Assembly (NCBI GenBank): GCA_019186985.1
Contig: JABARQ010000017.1
Coordinates: forward strand, 186,001-250,000
Direction of reading: 5' to 3'
Length of the DNA stretch: 64,000 nt
Source of the DNA: Prosthecobacter sp.
Lineage (GTDB): Bacteria > Verrucomicrobiota > Verrucomicrobiia > Verrucomicrobiales > Verrucomicrobiaceae
Part shown: positions 42,133 through 53,020 of the stretch, in pieces
Layout: every line of letters starts with the position of its first letter
Position numbering within the stretch: position 1 is the first letter of the stretch
Notes under the pieces: generated by a model
The model's input: only the letters and a program-made list of their open reading frames with translations
Told to the model about the DNA's origin: nothing
The model's database searches: none
Made by a program: the position numbers and the translations under genes

Positions 42133-44727
42133 TCATTCGATGTAGAGGAACTGGTTGGAGCTGCACAGCACCTGGCAGAGGCTGGCCAGGGCCTCCTGGG
42201 GCGGATTGGGAACCACGCCCTTGGGGTGCTGGATGTCGTGATGATATTTCGTGAGCGCCTGGGTCTGTTCGTCCAGGTAAGCCAGGGAACGGGTGATGCC
42301 GGCCTCCGTGGCAGGCCTGCCGTAAAGAAGCTGCCAGACGCGGTTGATCTGAGCCCGGAGGTCGCCGGGACGCTCCCTGGCGACGCGGTCCGCAAGGCGT
42401 CGTGAGCTGTCGAGGATGAAGGTGTCGTTCATGAGCAGCAGGGACTGCGGGGCCACGGTGGTCTGGGCGCGCATTTCGCAGTTGGGCTGCATGGTCGGCG
42501 CGTCGAAGGTGTCGAGAACGGTCACCGGCTTGCTGCGGCGCACCTGGATGTAGAGGCTGCGGCGGAAGTCGGCGGCGCCTGCCGGGTCGACCTTGTGGGT
42601 GGTGATGGTGCCCTTGTCGATGCCGGTGATGACACGTCCCTGCGGGTCGCGGCCGATGCCGCTGGGCGGTCCGTAGCTGGAGTTCTCCAGGGAGCCGGTG
42701 ATGGCGAGCAGGCTGTCACGCAGCGTTTCGGCGTCGAGGCGGCGCAGCTTGAAGCGTGCGTAGAACCTGTTCTCCGGGTCGTTCTGCAGCGAGGCCGCGT
42801 TTGTGGAGGACTGGCGGTAGGCGTTGCTCAGCACGATGAGGCGGTGCAGCGGCTTCAGCCTCCAGCCGCCCCTCACAAACGCATCAGCGAGGTAGTCCAG
42901 GAGTTCGGGGTGCGTTGGCAGCTCGCCCTGGCGGCCGAAGTCGCCGGGCGTGTTGACGATGCCGCGGCCCATGTGGTTGAGCCAGAAGCGGTTGACCAGG
43001 ACACGCGCCACCAGCGGGTGCTTGCCGCTGGTGAGCCACTGCGCGTAGGCAAGGCGGCGGCCGGAGGAGCCGCTGCTGACTGGCACGGGCTTGAAGGGCT
43101 CGATCTGCGGGCTGGCTAGGATGCTGAGCTCGCCCGGCTTCACCTCCTGGCGCGCCTGGTCATGATCGCCGCGGTTGAACAGCTTGGACACGGGCACCTG
43201 GCCCTTCACCTCGGTCAGGGCCATGACGAATCCCTCGGCGGGCTTGGTGGCGCGCAGCTTGGCGGCCTCGGCCATTCTGGCATCCACGAGGTCCTGCTTT
43301 TTCTTGTCGTAAAGGTCCAGGGAGTAGGTGGCGAGGGCGGAGGGGTACTTCTTGATGAGCGCCTTTTGTTCGGGAGTTTGTTTGGCCACCGGGGTGTCAC
43401 GGGCGACGCGGAAGGCGGCCTGCTCGGCCTCCGGAACCTTCTTGATCTCGACCTCGAATATCTCGTCGAGGAACTTTTTGCTCATGGCCCGCGCCTCGGC
43501 CTCGATGGCCCTGGCCTGGGTTTCGATCTCGGCGGCCCTGGCGCGTTCCTGCGGGGAATAAAGCGAGTAAAGGCGGCTGTTCGGGGCGCGCCAGGACTCC
43601 CAGTGGTAGGCGGGGTCGAAGATGGCGCGCAGGCGGTAGTAGTCGGCCTGGGTGACGGGATCGTAGCGATGATCGTGGCACTGGGCGCAGGAGAGGGTCA
43701 TGCCCATGAGGGAGGAGCCCAGGATCTTGATCTGCTCGGCGATGACCTGGTTCCTGGCGAGCTTGGCGTCGTCCACGGTGTCGCCGGTGCCGTCCGGGGC
43801 CATGCGCAGGAAGGCTGTGGCGATGAGCTGCTCGGTGCGACGCGGATCCAGCACGGCCTGCTGGTAGTCGGAGTGGGTGGCTCCGGCAAGTTCGTCACCG
43901 GCGAGCTGTTCCTGGATGAACTGGTCCCAGGGCCTGTCCTCGTTCATCGAGCGGACGATGTAGTCGCGGTAGCGCCAGGCATGGGGCCGCAGGCTGTCGG
44001 CCTCGGTGTAGCCGTTGGAGTCGGCATAACCAACAACGTCGAGCCAGTGGCGCGCCCAGCGTTCGCCGTAGTTTTTCGAGGCCAGCAGCCGTTCGACAAG
44101 CTGTTCGTAGGCGAGGGGGGAGCGGTCGTTGACGAATGCCTCCACCTCCTCGGGGGACGGCGGCAGTCCGGTGAGGTCGAGCGCCACGCGGCGGATGAGG
44201 GTGCGGCGGTCGGCCTCCGGTGCCATGGAAAGGCCCTTGCCGGCGAGTTTGTCGAGGATGAAGGCATCGACGGGCGTGCGGACCTTTGCAGGGTCCTGCA
44301 GAGGCACGGAAGGACGTTTCACCGGCTGGAAGACCCAGTAGGCGCGGTCCTCTTCGGAGATGAGCGGGCCTGGCGCGAGCGCGAGCGGTTCGGGGCGTGC
44401 TGTTTTCGCGCCCTGGCTGATCCATTTTTCAATCACCGCCAGCTGGGCTTCGTTGAGAGGCTTGCCTTTTTCGGGCATTTCCCCGGAGCGGATGACCTCG
44501 ACCAGCTTGCTCTTTGCAGGCTGTCCGGGGACGAGGATTTCGTCCATGAACCGGCGCAGGCGCAGGTCCACGCCACCTTCAGGCTTCTCCTCTTCACCAT
44601 GGCAGTGGGTGCAGTGCGCCTTGACGATGGGGCGCACGTCCTTTTCGAACGTGAGCAGGGCCTCCGCGCCGGGGACGGCAAGGGGGTGGGCGAGGAGGAG
44701 AACTACAACGGGCGTCAGCTTCATCAC
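42133..44727 (-). CDS. PSD1 protein (PSCyt1-DUF1549-DUF1553), long variant
   Basis: An 864-residue exported protein with the same order as the other PSD1 proteins. A signal peptide (to about residue 21) is followed by PSCyt1 with CTHCHG at 39-44, DUF1549 (about 150-375; LDLTGLPPSPEEVEAFV, and CAQCHDHRYDPVT near 349), a ~150-residue charged coiled-coil-like insert (about 395-520; AAEIETQARAIEAEARAM), and DUF1553 (about 560-860; GRRLAYAQWLTSGKHPLVARVLVNRFW). PSD1 genes usually pair with a DUF1501 gene; here the only DUF1501 gene is 13 kb away. The start could be 44727 or 44724. Confidence 0.92.
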   Translation of the reverse strand: MMKLTPVVVLLLAHPLAVPGAEALLTFEKDVRPIVKAHCTHCHGEEEKPEGGVDLRLRRFMDEILVPGQPAKSKLVEVIRSGEMPEKGKPLNEAQLAVIEKWISQGAKTARPEPLALAPGPLISEEDRAYWVFQPVKRPSVPLQDPAKVRTPVDAFILDKLAGKGLSMAPEADRRTLIRRVALDLTGLPPSPEEVEAFVNDRSPLAYEQLVERLLASKNYGERWARHWLDVVGYADSNGYTEADSLRPHAWRYRDYIVRSMNEDRPWDQFIQEQLAGDELAGATHSDYQQAVLDPRRTEQLIATAFLRMAPDGTGDTVDDAKLARNQVIAEQIKILGSSLMGMTLSCAQCHDHRYDPVTQADYYRLRAIFDPAYHWESWRAPNSRLYSLYSPQERARAAEIETQARAIEAEARAMSKKFLDEIFEVEIKKVPEAEQAAFRVARDTPVAKQTPEQKALIKKYPSALATYSLDLYDKKKQDLVDARMAEAAKLRATKPAEGFVMALTEVKGQVPVSKLFNRGDHDQARQEVKPGELSILASPQIEPFKPVPVSSGSSGRRLAYAQWLTSGKHPLVARVLVNRFWLNHMGRGIVNTPGDFGRQGELPTHPELLDYLADAFVRGGWRLKPLHRLIVLSNAYRQSSTNAASLQNDPENRFYARFKLRRLDAETLRDSLLAITGSLENSSYGPPSGIGRDPQGRVITGIDKGTITTHKVDPAGAADFRRSLYIQVRRSKPVTVLDTFDAPTMQPNCEMRAQTTVAPQSLLLMNDTFILDSSRRLADRVARERPGDLRAQINRVWQLLYGRPATEAGITRSLAYLDEQTQALTKYHHDIQHPKGVVPNPPQEALASLCQVLCSSNQFLYIE

Positions 44728-44784
44728 GGGGCTGAAACCTACGGGATGGGGAGGGGTTTTCTAACCATCCTTGCTTCAAGAAAG

Positions 44785-44822
44785 CACGCGGCGGCATGGC
44801 CGTGGACCGATGCCGCCGCGTG
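44785..44822 (-). terminator. Strong hairpin after the LamG-PSD1 gene
   Basis: A perfect 13-bp stem CACGCGGCGGCAT / ATGCCGCCGCGTG with a 12-base loop, directly downstream of the gene ending at 44843. On the minus strand it is followed by CTTTCTTG rather than a full T tract, so termination is likely but not certain. Confidence 0.65.
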
Positions 44823-44842
44823 AGGAACGAGGGGGTGCTGGA

Positions 44843-47800
44843 TCAGGGGCTGAAGGCCCATTCGGGAGCGTTGAGCAGGGCCCAGAGGACGTCTTCAAGA
44901 CGGCCGCGCCAGCTTGCGTCGAGCTTGTCGGTGGGGGGCTCGCCACGGCGGGCGGCCTTTTCCTGCTCCATGCGGACGGTGGTGGCCTCGCCATCCAGGT
45001 GGTTGGACCAGCTCACATACTTTTCACGGCTGCGGGTGGTGGGCTGGGGGGCGCGCCGCGCGGAGTCGGCCAGGACGCGCTTTTCGAATCCTTCAGAGAG
45101 GTGGCGGGTGTAAAGCTCACGTTCCTGGGCGGAGGGATGGCGGGTCAGCAGCTTGAGGAAGAGCTGGTCGATGAATGCATCAAGCTTCTGATCCTTCAGG
45201 GCCAGTGCGGTGACGCCGTGGTCGTCGCTGAGGCGGGTGAGCCAGATGCCGACGGTGCCGTTGCTGAGGATGGCGGGCTGGAGGACGTTGGGGTCGGTGT
45301 CGCGCTTGCTGATGGGATCCTGGCGTGAGCCGCGCCAGCCGAAGGCGCTGAGGACGTCGGCGACGGCCTGGATGCGGGGCAGGGCGAGGCTGGGGCGGTC
45401 GCGTTCATTGCTGGTGCTGGTGAGCATCCAGGACCGGTGGGGCTTGCCGAGATGGATCGCGTTCTTCAGGTCGCGGGTGTTGTCGATGTCGAGGCAGACC
45501 TCCTCGGTCCGGAAGGGCTTCTCCGTGGTGGCGAAGAGGCTGTCGACGATTTGTTCGGCCTGCAGGCGGCGGGGGGCCGGGCTGGTGAAGAGCGGGCTGG
45601 TGTTCTTCAGCTCGCTGTCGGTGGCGCGCTGGTAGGCGTGGCTGTTCAGGATGATGCGGGCGAGCTTTTTCAGATCGTAGCCATTGCGGACCAGTTCACG
45701 GCCGAGCCATTGGATGAGCTCGGGGTGGGTGGGCCTGCCCTTTTCCCAGTCCTCGACAGGCTCGACGATGCCGCGGCCCATGAGGCGGGCCCAGATGCGG
45801 TTGGCGGTGACCTGGGCGAAGCGTTCGTTCTGCGGGGCCGTGATCATCGCGGCGAGGACATCGCGGCTGTCCTCGGGGAGCTCGGCGAGGTCGCCGGCGG
45901 ATTCGTCGCAGAACTCAGGGAAGGGCCACCTGGGCTGCACCTTGGTGCCTGGCTGGAGGGTGACGGCGATGAGCGGCTTGCGACCACCGGCGTGCATTTT
46001 GTCCATGGGCACGCTGCTGGTTTTGGGGACTTCAATGGGTGTGGAGCCCATCATGGCGGCGAGTTCGAAAAGGTCCTGCTGGATGGACTTGTGGGTGGGG
46101 CTGTCGTGGCAGCGGGCGCATTTCATCTCGACGCCGAGGAAGGCGGTGCTGACGATGGTGCCCTTGGCGGCGAGGGGGACGTCGTTCTGGGAGGCGGTGG
46201 CAAAGCCGGCCGGGCCGCCGAGGCGTTCGCTGCCCTTCATGCGCAGCAGCTCGGTGACGAAGAAATCCATCGGCTTGTTGTCCTTGAGCGACTCGTGCAG
46301 CCACCAGCGGAAGGGGCCGGTGTTGTTGAGGGTCGGATTCAGGATGTTGGGGTTTTCGGCCAGGACATCCTGCCAGTAGCCCATCCAATTATCCGCCCAG
46401 CGTGGATCCTGGAGGAGCTTGTCGATCAGCTTTGCACGGTCCGGGTTCTTCTGGAAGGCGGCGATTTCGGCGAGCGTGGGGGGGACGCCGAGGGTGTCGA
46501 TGTAAACCCGGCGCAGGAAGGCGAGGTCGTCGGTCAGCGGCGTGAGGGTGAGGTGATCGGCCTGGATGTCAGGCCATGTGGCGCCTTCCTGGATCCAGGT
46601 GGTCAGAAGGGCGACCTCATCCTTGCTCAGCGGCTTGCCCTTGGGCGGCATGATGGCGTCTTCATCGTCGGTGGTGATGCGTGCGATAAGGGCGCTGTGA
46701 TCTGGCTTGCCGGGAGCGATGGCGGCGCCGTCGGATTCGCCACCCTTGAGTGCGTCGGCGAGCGTGTCGAGGCGCAGGCCGCCCTTGGCCTTGGTGCCGC
46801 GGTGGCATTCGGTGCACCTGGCCTCCAGCAGCGGCTGCACCTGCTTGAAGTAGTCGATGCTGCCCTTCTTCGCGCTCTGGGCGCTGACGGCGGCGATGCG
46901 GGCGGCGATGAAATGATCGACCTCGTTGCTGGCGGGGAAGCCCTTGGGCAGTTCCGGAACCTTCACGGGTTCGACCTTGGCGAGCCAGGCTTTCGCGGCT
47001 TCGCGGCGCTTCGTCCAGTAGGCGTCGGACTTGGCGCGCAGCTCGGCACGGCGGGCGGCGTTGACGTTTTCGTAGTGGGCGTTGCGCTCCTTTTCGTAGT
47101 CGGCCCAGCCCTGGTCATTGTAGCGGACGGTGCGTTTGCCGGGGCTGACGAGCTGCCAGCTCTCCGTGCCCTGCTTCGACCAGGCGACCACGGTTTCGCC
47201 GAGTTCCGGGCGGCGGACGGCCTTGCCGACGTAGCTGCCGACGAGCGTTTCCAGCACGAGGAACTGCGGCTTGCCCGTGCCTTCAAATTCGCACCAGGAC
47301 TCGCGGTTGCCGGGAGGGGCAAAGCGGAAGTCCGGACCGAGGTCAAGGTAGTCCTTCTGGTCGGCGACCAGGTGATGGCCATCGCTGTCCTTGGGCGGGA
47401 AGGGGGTGGTGAGGACGGACTTGCCATCCAGGTAGAGATTGGTGGCGCCGCGTGCCCGGAGAAGCAGTCGGTGCTTGCCCTTGGGGAAGGTCACGGAGGC
47501 GGCGGCGCGGTAGAGGAAGGGGATGTGGCGGTCGCCACGCACGCCGGTTTCGACATACTTCTGGGGGAAGTCGAAGAAGCCGAAGACGTCTTCGGTGAAG
47601 GTTTCGCCGACCTTGGGCGGTTCGCTGGGCCAGGCGTTGGCATCGGGCATGCCTTCTTCGGCGATCTGCACCAGCACCTTGCCTGGGGGCACCTGCTTCT
47701 GGGTCACCGGGGGGGGCGGAGGAATGAACTGGTACTTGGCCTTGAGAGCCTCGGTGTCGATCGGGCCGCGATAGATGGCCACGTCATCGAGCCAGCCGTT

Positions 47801-48484
47801 GAAGCTGTGGGAGGAGGCCAGGGTGGAGCCGCTGCCGATGACCAGGGCGTCGCCGTCGGTCACCGGGGCGCGGTCGGTGGCGCCGCCCATGTCCCAGGTG
47901 CCGTCGGTTTCACGGCCGTCGATGAAGCCCTTGATGCTCCGGGGCTGGCCGAAGGTGTAGGTGACGGCGACGTGATGCCAGCCGCTGGTGGGCACGGTTT
48001 CCTTCGACCACCAGCGATGCCAGTCGCCCTTCTTGCCGGGGACATCGGCGCTGCGGAAGAGGAAGCCGATCTGGGCGCCCTCCTTGCCGTGCTGGAGGCG
48101 GAGGGCGTAATTTTGGTTATCCTGGCCGAACTCCTTCGTTCCGAGCCGGCCCTTGCCGAGGATGTATGGAACTCCGGAGGCCTCCTGGGGCTTGATCCAG
48201 GCCTCAAGGGTGATGGTTTCATTCAGGCCGAAGCGCAGCTCCGGGCTGTCGGGGATGGTGATGGCGGACTTTTTGCCCTCGCCGGTGAAGAGGCGGGCGG
48301 TGTTGGCCTGGGAGAAGCCGGGGAAGGTGGGGGCGCGGGGGCCGGGGGCCTTTTCGCCGTCAAAGCGCCACTGCATCACCGGCGTGGCCACGGGCCTGTC
48401 CGCGACATCATTGCCACCGGAGTCGTTCTGGGCGTGGACGGAGGCGGCGAGGAGGAAAAGAGGGACGAATGACAGACGGGTCAT
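44843..48484 (-). CDS. LamG-PSD1 fusion protein (LamG, PSCyt1, DUF1549, DUF1553)
   Basis: A 1213-residue exported protein. After a signal peptide (to about residue 18) comes a concanavalin/LamG domain (about 35-265; LEAWIKPQEASGVPYILGKGR, GWHHVAVTYTFG, LDDVAIYRG), a PA14-like beta region (about 285-420), then PSCyt1 with CTECHRG near 557 and AIMPPKG, DUF1549 (about 645-850; CARCHDSPTHK near 795) and DUF1553 (about 900-1205). It is a surface enzyme of unknown activity with its own glycan-binding module. The opposite strand is open for over 1000 codons, an artefact of GC-rich codon use. The gene stands alone between two hairpins. Confidence 0.9.
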   Translation of the reverse strand: MTRLSFVPLFLLAASVHAQNDSGGNDVADRPVATPVMQWRFDGEKAPGPRAPTFPGFSQANTARLFTGEGKKSAITIPDSPELRFGLNETITLEAWIKPQEASGVPYILGKGRLGTKEFGQDNQNYALRLQHGKEGAQIGFLFRSADVPGKKGDWHRWWSKETVPTSGWHHVAVTYTFGQPRSIKGFIDGRETDGTWDMGGATDRAPVTDGDALVIGSGSTLASSHSFNGWLDDVAIYRGPIDTEALKAKYQFIPPPPPVTQKQVPPGKVLVQIAEEGMPDANAWPSEPPKVGETFTEDVFGFFDFPQKYVETGVRGDRHIPFLYRAAASVTFPKGKHRLLLRARGATNLYLDGKSVLTTPFPPKDSDGHHLVADQKDYLDLGPDFRFAPPGNRESWCEFEGTGKPQFLVLETLVGSYVGKAVRRPELGETVVAWSKQGTESWQLVSPGKRTVRYNDQGWADYEKERNAHYENVNAARRAELRAKSDAYWTKRREAAKAWLAKVEPVKVPELPKGFPASNEVDHFIAARIAAVSAQSAKKGSIDYFKQVQPLLEARCTECHRGTKAKGGLRLDTLADALKGGESDGAAIAPGKPDHSALIARITTDDEDAIMPPKGKPLSKDEVALLTTWIQEGATWPDIQADHLTLTPLTDDLAFLRRVYIDTLGVPPTLAEIAAFQKNPDRAKLIDKLLQDPRWADNWMGYWQDVLAENPNILNPTLNNTGPFRWWLHESLKDNKPMDFFVTELLRMKGSERLGGPAGFATASQNDVPLAAKGTIVSTAFLGVEMKCARCHDSPTHKSIQQDLFELAAMMGSTPIEVPKTSSVPMDKMHAGGRKPLIAVTLQPGTKVQPRWPFPEFCDESAGDLAELPEDSRDVLAAMITAPQNERFAQVTANRIWARLMGRGIVEPVEDWEKGRPTHPELIQWLGRELVRNGYDLKKLARIILNSHAYQRATDSELKNTSPLFTSPAPRRLQAEQIVDSLFATTEKPFRTEEVCLDIDNTRDLKNAIHLGKPHRSWMLTSTSNERDRPSLALPRIQAVADVLSAFGWRGSRQDPISKRDTDPNVLQPAILSNGTVGIWLTRLSDDHGVTALALKDQKLDAFIDQLFLKLLTRHPSAQERELYTRHLSEGFEKRVLADSARRAPQPTTRSREKYVSWSNHLDGEATTVRMEQEKAARRGEPPTDKLDASWRGRLEDVLWALLNAPEWAFSP

Positions 48485-48522
48485 GCCCTAACAACGGCAG
48501 AACCTGGCTGTTTTCAGCAAGG

Positions 48523-48553
48523 CAGGCCCCCCACTTTCGTGAGGGGCTGGCAA
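48523..48553 (-). terminator. Possible hairpin terminator of the 1487-residue gene
   Basis: On the minus strand an AGCCCCTCAC / GTGGGGGGCCT stem closes a GAAA tetraloop just past the stop at 48557. No T tract follows, so its role is uncertain. Confidence 0.4.
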
Positions 48554-48556
48554 GGT

Positions 48557-51500
48557 TCATTTGGCCTTCAGCACCCCGCGCATGATGATGCCATGGCCGG
48601 GGAAGGAGCAGATGAAGGGGTAGTCGCCGGGGGAGGCCAGGGTGAACTCGAGGACCTCTTCCTTGCCGCCATCCAGCAGCTTCGTGTGATGCATCACATC
48701 CTCTCCCGCCGGGATGAAGCCCTTTTCAAAGCCTGCGGCGCCCATGACGATGGCGGCGTTCATGACGGCGTCGGCCTTGCCGGGCTTCACCACGAGCAGG
48801 TTGTGCGGCATGACATCGGTGTTGGCAAAGGTGAGTCGGAGCTTTTTGCCCGCCTTCACGTTCAGCTCCTTGACGTCATACATGAGACGCTCGCGAATGG
48901 TGGCGATGCGGATGGTGGTCAGGTCGGCGGTATCGCTGAGGATGCCGGATTTCTGCGCCTTCTCCTCGGCTTCACCGGCGATGACTCCGCCCTTCATGCT
49001 GGCCTCGACGTTGAACCAGAGCTGCTGGACGACATTGGCGGCGTTGCGGGCGTGAAGCTCGGGGGACTTCTGCAGGGTGGCGAGCAGGGCGGTGTCACGG
49101 ACGTTGTGCTGCTGGTGCAGCCAGAGGGCTTCAAGCAGGGGGTGGGCGTCCTCCTTCTTGGAAGGGTCGAACTGCTTCATCCATTCCTTCGTGGCGGCGA
49201 TGACCTCGGCGGTGGGGCGTTCGCTGAGCTCCACGCGGGTGCGGTGGCGGACGCCGTCGGCGGGGTGCTTCAGGTTTTCCAGCAGGGCGGGGATGGGCTG
49301 GCCGTCAATGGCGACGTGCTTCTGCAGGTCACGCCCCTTCGCGGTCATGCGGTAGATGCGGCCGTGCTTGTGGTCGCGGTTCGGGTCTCGTACATTGTGC
49401 TGCATGTGGCCGATGATGACATTGTGCCAGTCGGCGATGTAGAGGGCTCCGTCCTCGCCGAAGACGGCGTCGCTGGGACGGAAGTTTTTGTCGCCGCTCA
49501 TGAGCAGGCCGCGTGACTTGTCCTCGGTGACGCTGCCGTCGGCCTGGGTGACCCTGACGGTGAGTTCAGCACCGGCAGGTTCGCCCCAGACGGTGCCGTT
49601 TTCAGCGTTGCGGGCGAGGTCGTAGTGCTTGATGCCGAGGAAGCCGATGACGTTGCAGATGAGGAAGTCGCCCTGCATGTCGTCGGGGAAGTGCGTGCTG
49701 CTGACGATCTCGCTGGCCGTGACCGGGCGGACCTCCTTCTTGAGCAGTTCGTACATCTTGAAGCCGTTGCCTTCGGGCCGGACCTGGTAGGCGCGGCCGC
49801 CGGTGCCGTCGGTGGCGTAGAGGTAGCCCCAGCGGTCGAAGCTGATGCCGTGCGGGTTCGGGGAGTTGTCGGCGTGCTTGGCGATGGTGAAGCGGCGCGG
49901 GTCAAAGCGGTACATGGCGCTGACACCGGTCTGCAGTGAAGGGCCCCAGGGGTGTTCATGGTTGTGCTGCATGAAGACACCGCTCTGCCAGTAGATGCCG
50001 CCGTCGGGGCCCATGACGAGGTTGTTGGCGCCGTGGTGCGTGTCGGCAAAGTCCACGCCCTGAAGGATGATCTGGCGGACGTCGGCCACGTCGTCGCCGT
50101 CGGTGTCCTTCAGGAAAAGGATGTCGGGGGCGCAGGTGACGATGACACCACCGTTCCAGAACTCGAAGCCAAGCGGGTTCTGCACGCGGGCAAACTCGGT
50201 GATGCGGTCGCAGCTGCCGTCCTTGTTGTCGTCGTGGCAGATGAGCAGGGCGTCCTTCATCTCCTTGAGCGGCTCCCACATCGGGTAGGTGTGCCAGGCG
50301 GCGGCCCAGAGGCGGCCCTTGGTGTCCACCTGAAGCTGCACGGGATTGACGAGCTGCGGGAACTTCGCCTCGTCGGCGAACAGGCTGACTTCAAAACGCG
50401 GGTCACAGGCCATGTGGTTGATCGCCTCCTGGCCGCTGATGTAGGTGAGCCTGCCCTCCTTCATGGAACTGCTGCTCTTGCTGCCGCCGCCGACGTTGGA
50501 GATCACCGGCACAGGCTTCGGAACGTTGCTGTCATCGACCTTCAGGTCGCCGCCCTTGGCGCGGGCCCAGACCTTCTTGTCCCGGTTTGCAGTCATCACG
50601 TCGAACATGGTCAGCTCATGCTGGAGGACGACGGCGTTGGTCTGGTCATCGGTGAAGGCGAGGGTGGAGCGACCACCCCAGACGTCGTTGCCATCACGGG
50701 CGCGGTAGCGGGCGTTCCAGTAGATGTCCTTGTCCACCACGGCCTCGCGCAGCTCCTCGAGCGAGGCGGAGGCGGTGACTTCGCGGCCCATCAGGGCCTT
50801 GGCGATGACCTCGGCAAGCTGGCGGTTGCCCTCGGCGCTGAGATGCACGCCGTTGATCGTGAGCGGCTCCTTGGCGGCCTTGAAGAGGTCGAGGGAAGGA
50901 TGGAAGAGATCGACAAAGGCCACGCCCGCCTCCTGGGCGGCGGCCTCGGTGGCCTTGGTGTAGGCTTCGAGCTGCGGGTTGTGCTCGGCCCCGTTCGGAA
51001 CGTTCGGATTTTTCGTGTCCTCGTGGGCGATGGGGCTGAAGAGGACGATGCGGGGGAAGGACTTTCCGTTCGGCCTGGTGCCGCGCACATATTTGACGAA
51101 GTCGACGAGCTGCTTTTTGAAGTCGTCCGGCTTGTCTTCAAAGGACTCGTTGTAACCGAAGAAGGCGAAGACGACGTCCGGCTTCACATGGCGCAGGTAG
51201 TCGGTCATGTGCATGTGACCGCTGCTGCGCGGGAAGGAGTTGGGGCGGTCGCCGCTGGCGCTCATGTTGCGGAAGCTCACGTTCTGCTCCGGCAGCGCGC
51301 TCTGCAGCACGGTTTCCATCCAGCCGTCGTGCTGCATGCGGTCGGGAAGGCCGTTGCCGAGGATGGCGACGGTGTCGCCCTTGCTGAAGGCAAAGGGCAG
51401 GGTGTCCTTGTAGCCGGCCGGCACCTCGACGAGGGCTGGCTCCGGCTTGGCGGGCGCAACTGCTGGGCCTTTGACGGCGGGTTTGCCGGGTTTGCCATCA

Positions 51501-53020
51501 AAGGTCAGGTAGGTCAGTTTGCCGCCGCCCTTGATGTCGATCGACAGCGACTCGCCGGGGGCGACGTTCTTGATTTCGAACACCGGTTTGCGGGCGTCGT
51601 CGAGCAGGGTGAGCGTGAAGCCGCCGAGGCGCTCCGGGAAGCCCTGGCGGCTCCAAAGGCTGATCGAGTCGATGGTTAGGCTGGAGCCCAGATCGACCTC
51701 CCACCAAGGATTCGGCTTGTTCTCGATGGTGTGAGTCATGCCCTTGCCGTAGTTCGGGCTTTTGTCGCCATCCATCGCGCGATTTGCATCGCCGCCGTGT
51801 CCTGTGGTCGACTGCGTGGCCTTGCCGCCCTTCGCGATGTTTTTGCCACCGCTCAGGATTTCGATCTCCGCGATTTGCAGGCATTGACGCTCACCCGGGA
51901 TCTCGATGCGGACAAAGCGCGCGGGGTTGCCGGTGGCTAGGGTGGGCTTCGCGTCAACGGTCGCGGGCGCGGCGGTGGAGGCGGCCTGCCTGGAGTCCTT
52001 TTTCTTTTCAGGTTTCAGGATGTTGTGGTTCGCGGGGATGGGCGAGTCCCAGCCGGCGTACATCTCCGGCTTGATGCCGCGGGCATAACCGCCGCCGGCG
52101 AAGGTGTTGGGCTTGAAGGGGCCGACAAAGGCGATGTTCAGATCCGGGGTGATCTTGTCCTCGAGGCCGAGGGTCCAGAAGATGCCGTTCACCACGAGGC
52201 GGCGGTAGCCTTCGTTGGAGATGTCCTCGGAGGTGCCGTAGAGGGTGGTGAAAACGCGGCCCTCGCGGCCGTTTTCGCCCTTGTAAGTGCGGGTCCATTC
52301 GCTGGGCATCGGCGGCTTGGTGGTGTCGGCGGGCGAGTCAGGCGTCATGCCATTGAGGGGCTGGGCCAGGGTCAGGACTTCACCGGAGACGGGTTTGCCG
52401 ACGTAGCCACCGGCCTGCACCCAGGCATCCTTGACGCCGCGCAGGATGGGATGCGATGCCTTCTCCGGCACGATGGCGATGCGTGTGCTCTGCTTGTGAT
52501 TGGTGCCGTAGTGGCCGACCCAGGTCTGGCCGAGCACCTGATGGCCGAAGCCGAGTTCATAGTCGGCGCCCTTGTAGTCGAAGGAGTACTTCGCAAAGGG
52601 GGCGTCCTTCGGCATCTTGAAGGCATGGGTGGCGGTGCGCAGGCCGACGACCGGGCCGCCGCGCTTCAGGTAGGCGTCGAAATGCTTCATCTGTTCCGGC
52701 GGGAAGTTCTGGAAGCGGAGGAACACCACCGCGAGATCGGCCGAGTCCAGGGCTTCGATGCCGGGCATGTTGGAGGCATCGCCACCGACGATTTCGCCGG
52801 AGGCCGGGTCGATGCCGAAAAGGACCGTGCATTTGAAGCCCTGATGTTTGGCAAGCAGACGGGCCAGGGCCGGCAGGGATTCCTCGGAGCGGTATTCATG
52901 ATCGTCCGCCATGAAGACGATGTGTTTTCCCCTGCCGGGGCCTTCCGAACCTTCAAAGACGAGGGGGGCGGCCTGGCAGATGGAGCCTAGGGTGATCAGG
53001 GCGAGGAGGATGCGTTTCAT
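48557..53020 (-). CDS. ThuA-discoidin-SGNH-PVC dehydrogenase-cupredoxin fusion
   Basis: A 1487-residue exported protein with a signal peptide ([17 protein letters not shown]). In order: ThuA-like domain (about 20-270; [20 protein letters not shown]); F5/8 discoidin-like domain (about 360-510; [17 protein letters not shown]); SGNH-hydrolase-like domain (about 545-770) in which GDSL is GNGL and the end motif is NGVHLS, so the catalytic Ser and Asp are absent; PVC-type membrane-bound dehydrogenase propeller (about 870-1230; [21 protein letters not shown]); a HEAT-like helical stretch; and a C-terminal type-1 copper domain (about 1375-1487) with ligands in [15 protein letters not shown] and the final Met. 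Typical CxxCH heme is lacking. The start at 53020 is clear; the longer frame has no signal peptide. Confidence 0.88.
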   Translation of the reverse strand: MKRILLALITLGSICQAAPLVFEGSEGPGRGKHIVFMADDHEYRSEESLPALARLLAKHQGFKCTVLFGIDPASGEIVGGDASNMPGIEALDSADLAVVFLRFQNFPPEQMKHFDAYLKRGGPVVGLRTATHAFKMPKDAPFAKYSFDYKGADYELGFGHQVLGQTWVGHYGTNHKQSTRIAIVPEKASHPILRGVKDAWVQAGGYVGKPVSGEVLTLAQPLNGMTPDSPADTTKPPMPSEWTRTYKGENGREGRVFTTLYGTSEDISNEGYRRLVVNGIFWTLGLEDKITPDLNIAFVGPFKPNTFAGGGYARGIKPEMYAGWDSPIPANHNILKPEKKKDSRQAASTAAPATVDAKPTLATGNPARFVRIEIPGERQCLQIAEIEILSGGKNIAKGGKATQSTTGHGGDANRAMDGDKSPNYGKGMTHTIENKPNPWWEVDLGSSLTIDSISLWSRQGFPERLGGFTLTLLDDARKPVFEIKNVAPGESLSIDIKGGGKLTYLTFDGKPGKPAVKGPAVAPAKPEPALVEVPAGYKDTLPFAFSKGDTVAILGNGLPDRMQHDGWMETVLQSALPEQNVSFRNMSASGDRPNSFPRSSGHMHMTDYLRHVKPDVVFAFFGYNESFEDKPDDFKKQLVDFVKYVRGTRPNGKSFPRIVLFSPIAHEDTKNPNVPNGAEHNPQLEAYTKATEAAAQEAGVAFVDLFHPSLDLFKAAKEPLTINGVHLSAEGNRQLAEVIAKALMGREVTASASLEELREAVVDKDIYWNARYRARDGNDVWGGRSTLAFTDDQTNAVVLQHELTMFDVMTANRDKKVWARAKGGDLKVDDSNVPKPVPVISNVGGGSKSSSSMKEGRLTYISGQEAINHMACDPRFEVSLFADEAKFPQLVNPVQLQVDTKGRLWAAAWHTYPMWEPLKEMKDALLICHDDNKDGSCDRITEFARVQNPLGFEFWNGGVIVTCAPDILFLKDTDGDDVADVRQIILQGVDFADTHHGANNLVMGPDGGIYWQSGVFMQHNHEHPWGPSLQTGVSAMYRFDPRRFTIAKHADNSPNPHGISFDRWGYLYATDGTGGRAYQVRPEGNGFKMYELLKKEVRPVTASEIVSSTHFPDDMQGDFLICNVIGFLGIKHYDLARNAENGTVWGEPAGAELTVRVTQADGSVTEDKSRGLLMSGDKNFRPSDAVFGEDGALYIADWHNVIIGHMQHNVRDPNRDHKHGRIYRMTAKGRDLQKHVAIDGQPIPALLENLKHPADGVRHRTRVELSERPTAEVIAATKEWMKQFDPSKKEDAHPLLEALWLHQQHNVRDTALLATLQKSPELHARNAANVVQQLWFNVEASMKGGVIAGEAEEKAQKSGILSDTADLTTIRIATIRERLMYDVKELNVKAGKKLRLTFANTDVMPHNLLVVKPGKADAVMNAAIVMGAAGFEKGFIPAGEDVMHHTKLLDGGKEEVLEFTLASPGDYPFICSFPGHGIIMRGVLKAK

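Noticed and set aside
43162..44823. Plus-strand open frame of 553 codons antisense to the 864-residue PSD1 gene
   Set aside because: Low-complexity Gly/Val/Leu/Asp-rich shadow of a gene with heme and DUF motifs on the other strand.
45437..48472. Plus-strand open frame of 1011 codons antisense to the LamG-PSD1 gene
   Set aside because: It is Gly/Ala/Glu/Val-rich with no domain pattern, while the minus frame has clear PSCyt1/DUF1549/DUF1553 motifs. It is a shadow of GC-rich codon use.
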